A stretch of 64,000 nucleotides of DNA, from contig NC_089723.1 of NCBI RefSeq assembly GCF_035083965.1, positions 5,293,501 through 5,357,500 of the forward strand, written 5' to 3'. This DNA comes from Branchiostoma lanceolatum (Eukaryota > Chordata > Leptocardii > Amphioxiformes > Branchiostomatidae). This document shows, in pieces, positions 33,855-43,897 of this stretch. The notes beneath the pieces were generated by a model. That model did no database searches. It was not told the origin of the DNA and worked only from the letters and a program-made list of their open reading frames with translations. The position numbers and the translations under genes were made by a program. Every line of letters starts with the position of its first letter. Within the stretch, counting starts at the first letter, position 1.

Positions 33855-34309
33855 CTGGAACATACAAAAGGGAATAAGTTCTGATAAAGTTTATGGCAAA
33901 TTCTTACCCAAAGGCTAATTGCAAGTAATAGGAAAAAGGCAATGAGAATCAATTGCAATATCACATGACTACTCTAGCCTAAATGCTTGTTGGGTTTAAC
34001 CAAGGAGGTTCAAATTTAAACCTTCTTTTTCTGAATAGTGGAAGACGAAAGATACCACTTTTTCTGTAACGTGTGAGTTGAGATGTTAAAATTTGAGTAG
34101 TAGTCTTCTTGTCTGTAAATCTGGTGCCTTCTTTAAAGAGCTCCATCTTACGTGATCATAGATGGGATGGATTGAAATTAAATACATTTTGTCTTTCACC
34201 ATATTTGACATACAGTATTTACAAATAGTGGAGAAGACAGAAGAGACTCAGGGGCTATAATAGGTTTGGGTACCAGGCTACAAACCAAATGGTGATGCAC
34301 ATGTGCCCC

Positions 34310-34345
34310 CCCCCCTCCACGCACACACACACACACACACACGCA
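34310..34345. repeat. CA microsatellite
   Basis: A C-run followed by about 12 CA dinucleotides, in the spacer between the two PTER copies. No other feature is recognised in 33855-35404 apart from the partial exon-7 duplicate at about 35295-35335. Confidence 0.9.
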
Positions 34346-35404
34346 CCACATACACACAAGTACAGAGATACGGTAAAGCATAATGAGTATTTTGATCCAG
34401 AGAGTACACCATCATAGCATACACATAGCTAAACTTCAGATCTATAAATTAATGAAAGAACCATATACCTTCACTTATGCACTGAATCTTGAATCTCAAT
34501 CTTAGCCATACCAAAACACAACCAGGACATTTCATTTGTTCCAAAAAATCTTTTAGCTTTATTCATTGCTTGCTTTGTCATGTTCACAAAGGATACAATT
34601 TATACAGGTAAATATTTCAATGATTTGACGGGAACAAATACAATGTTTTACCTAATAGAAGGTAGAATGTTGACAATGTAATGAATACCTGCAATGATTC
34701 TGAAGACGTAATTGTCTTTAAATTATTCTCTTTCTTACGTTAACATGATCATAGCTAAGTCACTGCAATAGCTTAGAACAATTGAAAATTTGTAAAGAGG
34801 TGGTTATGCATTGAAACTTTTAACTCTAGAACTGGCATCTAAAGATGGAAAGTTCAGAGGAACTCATTTACAAGGGTGTTTTCCTAATCACTAGCAAGAC
34901 CTGATATCAAGGATTGGCACAATAATAACATCACATAGAGGTATGATATCAACATATAACCTGGCAGTGATGCATTCTGTTCTTGGCACATACTTTTCAG
35001 AAATTCGCAGACAGAGCCACCTGGAAACATGGTGTGAAGACTAGCCGACTGATGACAACCCGTGTCAGGGACACCCGCAGCAGTATAATCAATATTTGAT
35101 ACTGTACATGTATACAGCTACTGCTAGCACTATAACCAATGTTAAAATTGTCCTAAGCAAACATAAAGAGCAACGATCTTTGCACAAGAAGTGAAAGCAC
35201 GTTGTTTGGTTCTTCACTTGAAGCGACAGCATGTTGTTGTTTGGTTCTTCACTGGCCATGGAATTGAAAGTATTTTGTTTGGTTCTTCACTTGAAAATGA
35301 GCCAGTTGCTGGGATTGTGGATGAGCATCTTGTCTCAGCCATATAAAAACAATGATCTTTGCACCAGAAATTCAAGTAGAAGTGTCAGCATGTTGTTGGT
35401 TTCT

Positions 35405-38400
35405 TCACTTGAAGGTGAGCCAGTTGCTGGGGTTGTGGATGAGCATCTTGTCCACCTGGTCCTGTGAGATTCCCCTGGCCAGCATCATGGGCACCACGTT
35501 CAGCAGGATGTGGGAGTAGCCGTGGCCGCCGTAGTGCATCTGGAAAAGTCAGATGATTACAAATCATCATTTGTTCAGTCTCAGAAATTGTCAACTAGCA
35601 TGTATACTCTACAAACGTGTGTAGATCAAAATGTTGTAAGACTAAGCAACATATTAAATCTATCTAATGATATAGTGCTTTGATTCTTACACCAGCACTG
35701 GTACTTTGATAAGACTTCTCTATAGATTAATCCTATCAAACATCAAGAATTCATCCAGGCAGAGGACAAAGAGGAAATGTTTCAACTTGCCTTTAATGTT
35801 ATTTTTAGCCAAAAACAAAATACTGCCAAATCTGTACAAGTGATAATCTCTAAATAAGGACCATCTGGCCAATGTAACCACTTTTTGGTGCTCCCTTGTA
35901 TAATTTTTCCCATTGATACAAGTACAAGATTCCTGTCTATAGTGACCACCTGTCAATAGATCAGATTTTGTCGCTTCCAAGTGGTCTCCTTGGGCAGTTA
36001 TGACTGTATCCACATTAAAAGATTGACATTGTCCACATACCAGCCTATGTTTGGTGTATAAGTCGTGTGCGATCACCACACGGTCCTCGTAACCCTCATC
36101 CAGCACGTGTTTGATCATCTTGATACGCTGGGCATCGCTGGGCATGTCAAAGTCTCCCAGCTGATAGTACGACACCTCGATCCCAAACAGGTCCAGCTCC
36201 ATGATGCAGCCAAGCTTTGCAAACTCAGACAGCTCGCCATGATCACAGATCGTTCCTGGATAATAAGAGAAAGGGAGAGGCAGAGTTTAGCATGGTAGCT
36301 CATCTGTGTATGAGTAACCATACTAGTCTCATACACAGATGATCATACATTGCCATTGGCCCGGTGTGAGTAACCATAACAGTCTCCAGATTTAAACCCA
36401 GGTGAGAATTTCTGGTTGGATCTAAAGAGAGCAGTTGCGGTACATAGACCTTAGAAAATTGCTGAGCTGGAGACAGGCCATTGCCCTCGAGAAATGGGTC
36501 AAAATTCCCAAAGAGCACTACCAGAAGCTTGTGACAAGCTATCGTTCAAGTCTACATCATGTCATTGCAGCTTTTAGGTAAATAGGTGTGCTGCACGAAG
36601 TACTAAAGACAGACCTTCATGGGGGTTTGAATAATTCTGCAACCTGCTTTTTGTGCAAAAAATGGATCATGAAAAAATCTTGACTTTTGCTGTGATATCA
36701 TATTGTAATAACATATCTATTCATCAGTTATGTGATTTAGTAATATTCTGCAGTTGTAATGTTCCTCAATTTGCCAAAGTGTCCAAAATGCAAGGGGGTT
36801 GAATAATTTTGCATGCAGCTGTAATCTTCCACCGTTCGTGACAGAGAGGACAGACGCTATGTACAGTATTTTCAGTTTAATTGTACCGGGGAAATTCCCT
36901 TAGCTCTTTTCGACAAGCACAATGAACAATGGACCACGGCTTAACATCTTGTCCTAAGGACTGCGACCCTTCCTGGTAGTCGGGTGAGCGACACAGCTGG
37001 ATCAAACCCGGGGCTTCTAGTTCCAGAGACAAGATCGCTAACCACTGGACTACCCATGCTACAAGAATGATGATAAAGAAAACCACCAAAATAACGTACT
37101 GTCGAGATGAGACATGACAGTCCTGCTGATGTCGCCCCCGGCCTCTGCCAGGATGCGGATGACCTCTGCCGGCGCCTGTTTGTTCCGCCCGGGGTGGATG
37201 ATGACGGGGCAGCCCAGCTGGGTCTGAGCTGCAGCTGTGGCCTGAAGAACCTTCTTCTCCGTTGCTATGGAGACAAAGAAAGATGTTGCAGTCATAGAGA
37301 ATGATAAAAAAGGTCTCCATATTGCAATGTCAGTCATAAATTAGGTATCGTTGTGTAATATTTTCTTACCATCATATTTTGTTCCTATACACAGTTTCTT
37401 GTCATTTTTCAATTTGCAAACAAATCATGTGGTATGGCTGAAGAAATGAATATGATATGATAGTTTTACTAGGGCTACTACTACTGAAGAGTTACATTCA
37501 CCATCATCGTGCACTGTGAACCTTTTAAATGTGTGTACCTTAGGTTTACACCTTGTTTGCACTAGACGGCAATTGCCGAGCGACCATGCAGTGGTCAAAA
37601 TTGGAATATGATGCAAGACGTTAAAGTTAAAAGACAATAAAACAAACAAAACGTTAAAAAAATTTGGTCGCCCAGCAGTCACAGCCTCTAATGGAAAGGG
37701 TGTGTTAATGATTCGATTATGGCAGTCATATACAAACCTGTGACTGGCCAGGATGTTCCAATCTCTCCAATCACCCCACACCTGATGCTTGTCCCCGCAG
37801 CCCCCTGGGTGATGTCTTGGATCATGGTAGAAACCAGCTGTTCCTGAGTTGCACTGTGTACGTCTTGTGGAAGTGCAGCATCTACATAGTAACCTGGGGG
37901 AAGAAGAAAACAACACTTATTTTAACTGTAACAGTGGGGTTCAAGTGCCACTAACTGACCAGTCTAACTGGTCCGGACCTTTAAGCCTAGCGGTTATGGC
38001 GTGCGGCCTGTGCGCTGGCGGGCCCAATCCCCTGGAGCTAGGAGACTGTGCTACTCACACCTAGTGTTTCACAACCTTCTCCCTACTGCCTATCCTGGTA
38101 ACCAACGAAACTGGTGCCAAAAGACTACATTAGGAGGTTGAAAGTTAAACAATCAATACAAAGACATTAAGACATTCAAACTCCTCAAAAGAAATATACA
38201 GCAATGACAAATCTTGATTGATACACTTGCTATCCTAGATCCTGCATGGAGTGACAGTCTCCTTTTGTTATCTATATTTCTTTTTCACATTATCATTCCC
38301 TGGTTTCTCAGTCTTCTGTGAATCAGTGCTATAGTATTCATGAGTTTGGCAAGTTGTACTTTCTTGATTTCATTCCCATATTGGAAATAAAGAATGTGAT

Positions 38401-41400
38401 CTCAGAACAGTTTAGTTCACTGAAGAGCTAATCTTCCACTGGTGGTGACAGAGAAGACAGACACTATATACAGGTCAGTTCATTGTACTGGGTAAATTCC
38501 CCTAGCTCTTTTCCATTGTACAATGAACAGTAAACCACAGCGTAACTTGATGTCCTTAGAACTGCAACCTTTTCCAGTAGCATGCTTGTCGGTTCAGTGA
38601 CAGCAGTTGGGATTCAAACTATCAACATTTTGGTCCAGGGGCGTTGTCGCTAACCACTGAACTATGCACGCAACTTGCATACTTAGAGATGGATGTTCTT
38701 TCCTATCATTACCTGTTCCAGAGATGATGTTGACCCCAGACTCCTCTGCCATTCTCTTCATCATGTTCATGTCCCTCTCCAGACCCACAATGGTACATTC
38801 CACCATGGAGGATCCACCATGCTGTTTAAAGAACTTCAGCTCTTCTATCACATGCTTCTCCTCCCCATACAGAGTCAGGTTGGGCTTGTAGCTCCACCTA
38901 GGGTAATAAAAAAATCAATTAGACAAACAACGTATGTTCACCCTGGGTGAAAATACCTGTTGTACGACGTGGGGGTCAATTCACACCCAGGAAAAAAGGT
39001 GATGTACATCTTAACGTCGTTGTCGTATGTCCAGACAATTTTCCAAGTGTGTATCGGGTCTTAAACTAGAGAGACTCTTTAACTTAATTTAACTGCCTTG
39101 ATTATATCAAATGTTTGAAGCTTAGCTAATTATAAGGACAATAATGTATGACAGGGTTTTTTCTAGAAAAACTAAACAAGAGGGAGCACACACATGCAAG
39201 GGAGCAAATTCTATGTATTTATGGATGAATTGATTGCTGAGTGAAGGCTGAATGCTGGATATTAAGCTAAAATCTGAATTTGACAAGGGGGCGCTGGGCT
39301 GAAACAAGAGGGTGTAGCGCCCCTCTTTCCTGATTTAGATGAACCCGTGTATCAATCAGATAGGTTGTTGATGGCTGTTATATGATCTTCAAGCAATTTT
39401 CAAAGACCTTGGATAGTTATCATCAATAGCTGTGGAATTGACCACCTGGATTGGATACACCTTGATTTTCCGTTTCCTAATCACCATTATACAAATAGAG
39501 CCAAAAAGCATAGTTTAGACTTACATGTGAGCCATAGTAAAGCCGCAGTACACTACCAGCTACTGACAAAGTAGATCTATCGGTGGTTGCTTTTGCCCTT
39601 TGGATACTGTTGTTGCCACTAATAGATCTGCTTGGAGATTACTGACAAAGCATTACGCTTCGTCTCAAGCAAAATCCATTATGCTTCGAGTTTGACTGAA
39701 GGAGAAGAAGAGTTAGATGTAAGCAGCTGCATAAGCCTACTAGTAGATGCTGTTATGTGCACCGCCATGTTGGGCCATGGTCATGCTGCAGTATATCATA
39801 ATGCAAAGCCATGCAACTAGTCTGTATAACGCAAACTCCAGCTTTCCGGGGGTTTATGTCCCCTGGCCGGTTACGGGCGGCTGACTACAAGCGCGATTAA
39901 AATCAGGCTAGCCATGCAACTATATCTACAGCAGTTGCTCATACAAAAGCAAAAACACACAAAGCCACAACTGTTGACTTACGGGAACTGCCTGATGAAT
40001 CCCAGGTTCTCCATTGTGAAGGGTAGGCTGTTCATGTTTGGGAGGAACGAGGGGCAGGGGACGTTAGCCCCCAGGGGGGAGGCATCGATCATGAGGTGCT
40101 CATGGGTGAGGGTTCGACCGAGCTGGGAGGGCTCGATAGGTCCCAGAACTGAAAAGCAGAGAGAAGCTCATTAGGAGTATAATGTAACGTGGCAGGTTTT
40201 TATGCTGCAATTTGATGAATGGGATTGTTTGGTATAATATTATAAAGATACTGTGCCTATAATACAAAGGTTATAAATAATAGCATACAGATGTTTTCCA
40301 GTCTATTCAGTGAGCTTGTATTTCTCAATTCATTGACACCTATAAATCCAAAAAAGGTAGTGCAAAGACAGAAATCACCAGAATGAAAAAATACCTTATA
40401 AGCCGAAAAATGTAGTAAATTATTAAATACAAGGCCATGGTGACTACCCACCTTGCAATTGTATTTTCGATGAAAATTGTCACAAAAGGCAAGGCTGTCC
40501 GTGCTGTCTTACTGTGGTTGAAATATCAGACCAAATTACATGCTGTACATACTGGTGAAAAATCAAGGTTGCAGTGTTTTTGGTTTGAGACTTGGCCACT
40601 TTTAACCTGGAATAAAGGATTGAAAGTCTCCTGAAAGTCTGTCTGTAATGTGAACCAACATTTGAGTGGTGCAACAAATTAAAATGCTGATATTAGTGAT
40701 AACATTGAAAGTTTGCACTGGAAGAGTCCAAGAGTAGAGTAGAGTAGGGCAACTTTTAGCTTCACCTTTTGCCCGATTTATTTTCACGTTTTGCCCGATT
40801 TATTTTCCAAGCAGCTCTCACCTTTTGCCCGATTTATTTTCCAAATAGATCTCACCTTTTGCCCGATTTATTTTCCAAATAGATCTCACCTTTTGCCCGA
40901 TTTATTTTCCAAGCAGATCTCACCTTTTGCCCGATTTATTTTCCAAGTAGATCTCACCTTTTGCCCGATTTATTTTCACGTTTTGCCCAATTTATTTTCC
41001 AAGCAGATCTCACCTTTTGCCCGATTTATTTTCCAAATAGATCTCACCTTTTGCCCGATTTATTTTCCAAGCAGATCTCACCTTTTGCCCGATTTATTTT
41101 CCAAGTAGATCTCACCTTTTGCCCGATTTATTTTCCAAATAGATCTCACCTTTTGCCCGATTTATTTTCCAAGCAGCTCTCACCTTTTGCCCAATTTATT
41201 TTCCAAATAGATCTCACCTTTTGCCTGATTTATTTTCCAAGTAGATCTCACCTTTTGCCCGATTTATTTTCACGTTTTGCCTGATTTATTTTCCAAATAG
41301 ATCTCACCTTTTGCCCGATTTATTTTCCAAGTAGATCTCACCTTTTGCCCGATTTATTTTCCAAGTAGATCTCACCTTTTGCCCGATTTTTTTTCACGTT

Positions 41401-43058
41401 TTGCTCGATTTATTTTCCGAGTAGATCTCACCTTTTGCCCGATTTATTTTCCGAGTAGATCTCACCTTTTGCCCAATTTATTTTCCAAGTAGATCTCACC
41501 TTTTGCCCGATTTATTTTCCAAGTAGATCTCACCTTTTGCCCGATTTATTTTCACGTTTTGCCTGATTTATTTTCCAAATAGATCTCACCTTTTGCCCGA
41601 TTTATTTTCCAAGTAGATCTCACCTTTTGCCCGATTTATTTTCCAAGTAGATCTCACCTTTTGCCCGATTTATTTTCCAAGTAGATCTCACCTTTTGCCC
41701 GATTTATTTTCCAAGTAGATCTCACCTTTTGCCCGATTTATTTTCCAAGTAGATCTCACCCTTTGCCCGATTTATTTTCACGTTTTGCCTGATTTATTTT
41801 CCAAATAGATCTCACCTTTTGCCCGATTTATTTTCCAAGTAGATCTCACCTTTTGCCCGATTTATTTTCCAAGTAGATCTCACCTTTTGCCCGATTTATT
41901 TTCCAAGTAGATCTCACCTTTTGCCCGATTTATTTTCCAAATAGATCTCACCTTTTGCCCGATTTCTTTTCCAAGTAGATCTCACCTTTTGCCCGATTTA
42001 TTTTCCAAGTAGATCTCACCTTTTGCCCGATTTATTTTCACGTTTTGCCCGATTTATTTTCCGAGTAGATCTCACCTTTTGCCCGATTTATTTTCCGAGT
42101 AGATCTCACCTTTTGCCCGATTTATTTTCCGAGTAGATCTCACCTTTTGCCCGATTTATTTTCCAAGTAGATCTCACCTTTTGCCCAATTTATTTTCCAA
42201 GTAGGTCTCACCTTTTGCCCGATTTATTTTGTTTTGCCCCATTTATTTTCCAAGTAGATCTCACCTTTTGCCCAATTTATTTTCCAAGTAGATCTCACCT
42301 TTTGCCCGATTTCTTTTCCAAGTAGATCTCACCTTTTGCCCGATTTCTTTTCCAAGTAGATCTCACCTTTTGCCTGATTTATTTTCCAAGTAGATCTCAC
42401 CTTTTGCCCGATTTATTTTCCAAGCAGATCTCTACGTACGTATTGTTTGGTCCACGGATACCACCGTAGGATCTGCTTGGAGATCATGATCACTATTTGC
42501 CCGCGGGTTGACCCCAAGTCAGTGTCAAAAGTTCACACTGCCACGCCCCCTTGTCATGGCATGCATGGGGAACTTTGAACTCAGACAAACAACCTGAAAA
42601 TCCAGCTTGCAACGTTACAGCGAGATAGAACACACAGTGGGCACACAATTTACTTTACAGACAGGAGCTGAAGCCATACGGCTGAAGTCTCACTCTGAAA
42701 TTTAGCGACCGGTCGTCCTACTTTTCAACTCAAGGCCGCTGAGCCATGTGACCGAGGGCATGCCAACGATCACAACATGTGGCATATGGCTAATCTCCAA
42801 GCAGATCCACACCGGGCGCGAAAATCGTAGTATGACTGGACCTTCTCTGGCTAGCATACTACGATTTTCGCGCCCGGTGTGGATCTGCTTGGAGATTAGC
42901 ATATGGCCTCTAGGCCAAACCATACAGCATCCACACAGATGGCAGTAGACTTGTCCACAGCAGTCCTTAGACGCACGGAGGTGTTACGATAGAACCTGTC
43001 GCTTCGTCGCCGCCGTTTTCTTACCTGTTTGCACTTTTCCCTTCAAATCAGCCGCCAT
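35405..43058 (-). CDS. pter: Phosphotriesterase-related protein, distal tandem copy (complete)
   Basis: Seven exons on the minus strand: 43025-43058, 39983-40148, 38713-38897, 37738-37893, 37100-37264, 36041-36255, 35405-35539. They total 1056 nt, 351 aa, close to the roughly 349 aa of vertebrate PTER. It starts [11 protein letters not shown], and splicing then gives [19 protein letters not shown]. Metal-site elements: THEH in exon 2, GEIGTSW in exon 4, IIHPGR and MSHLD in exon 5, and VIAHD in exon 6. The C-terminus is NPSNWLTFK. All expected ligands are present, so a functional binuclear metal hydrolase is likely. The start codon lies 839 bp from the GLUT-like start on the opposite strand, so a shared divergent promoter is plausible. 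Intron 1 (2.9 kb) holds the 34-bp satellite and a MITE. Confidence 0.93.
36900..37065 (-). repeat. SINE-like, tRNA-related segment
   Basis: Reads on the minus strand as a tRNA-like stretch (B-box-like near 37000-37015, and TAGCGATCTTGTC) in a PTER intron. A diverged relative lies at about 38500-38675 in another intron of the same gene, sharing GTGGTTAGCGA and the CTAGCTCTTTTC approach. Inferred to be a second tRNA-derived SINE family. Confidence 0.45.
39572..39641. mobile_element. Short Mutator-like MITE with 9-bp TSD, left end deleted
   Basis: The right end is ATAGATCTGCTTGGAGATTA; the left end begins TAGATCTAT, as though AATCTCCAAGC had been lost from the usual TAATCTCCAAGCAGATC terminus. 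Exact 9-bp flanks, CTGACAAAG, lie at 39563-39571 and 39642-39650. It lies in the distal PTER intron. Confidence 0.75.
40764..42485. repeat. 34-bp satellite array ending in a MITE terminus
   Basis: About 48 tandem units: a TTTTGCCCGATTTATTTT half and a CCAAGTAGATCTCACC half, 34 bp together. About every third to eighth unit is a shorter 22-bp form in which CACG replaces the second half. Variants (AAATAGATC, GAGTAGATC, AAGCAGATC) form local clusters. The last unit runs into a hairpin, CCAAGCAGATCTCTACG at about 42419-42435 and CGTAGGATCTGCTTGG at 42465-42480. It lies in intron 1 of the distal PTER gene. Open frames through it simply follow the lack of stops in the unit. Confidence 0.95.
42791..42898. 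mobile_element. Palindromic MITE, Mutator-like, 9-bp TSD
   Basis: Termini TAATCTCCAAGCAGATC; near-perfect inverted arms surround a short loop (about 42833-42850). Exact 9-bp flanks, GCATATGGC, lie at 42782-42790 and 42899-42907. The inner sequence GCGAAAATCGTA and TTCTCTGGCTAGCATA also occurs in the 9841-10001 element, so the two are close relatives. It lies 300 bp downstream of the satellite in the same intron. Confidence 0.92.
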
Positions 43059-43897
43059 CCTTTAGACTGTGCTTGGTTAGTCTGGTAAGTTACCACGTTA
43101 CGTTAGAGCTTGCCTTTGCACCCGGCACCAAAGCTAGTCTCAACCAGACTAAACCACGCCGGCTATAGGGAGAATATTTGCCAGGGGAGGTTGGCAACCG
43201 GGGGGTTTCATTTGCAGTTTCATCCCCCGCGGAGGAAATATCAACTTTACCGTGGACTGACTCTACTGGCATCCTTTTTTGCCGAATTCTACGATCCAGA
43301 CCCCGTAGGAAGGCCTGGTGGAGGCTATTGCCGTAAAGTTAGCTAGCTGTCGTAAAATCAGACAGATTGGGCGACTCGATTCTGTATAGGGGTCTACATA
43401 ATATTAAAACGTCTACGAACGCAGAACATATTCTATTTCAATATCTAAATTATCACAAAATAAAATCTAAGATATCTTTTTACTTAATGTTCATAGGTCT
43501 TTCTTTTGTACGAATCAAAGATACATAAAATAAAAGTTTTTAAGAGTTCCTTCCTCAAAGATTAATGGTAAAGCCCTTCATCGTGGGAAAAATAAATGAT
43601 TAACCTTTGACCCTTTGAGCTTCGAGAGCAATGATCACAGCAGATGATCATGATCTTCAAGTAGTATGCACACAAGGATTTCTTGAAGTTAGAGGAAGGG
43701 AAGAGGTAGTCGATCGTTCGCTTCATGACTCAATTGTCTTGTACAAGTGCTCAGTGTCCAATGAGCGAGTCTGAAGCAGTGATCAGATTAAATTCCCAAA
43801 GTAAACACTGTCTTCACGGTCCAGCTGATTTTGACGTGCCAGTTCCCACCGAACGGTACTTGAGTTTCCAGCCTAACCCTGTGCACTGAGGATTGAC
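43059..43897. promoter_or_regulatory. Divergent intergenic region, PTER / GLUT12-like
   Basis: An 839-bp spacer separates the two opposed start codons. No TATA-type pair is obvious. A GGGTAGTCG-like or other defined motif cannot be assigned with confidence. The left half is relatively GC- and CpG-rich (for example near 43140-43240) and the right half AT-rich. A shared bidirectional promoter is an inference from the arrangement alone. Confidence 0.4.

Noticed and set aside
40791-41284. Open frames of 105-107 codons with repeated [24 protein letters not shown] peptides
   Set aside because: They are the translation of the 34-bp satellite (102 nt for three units) with no splice or start context.
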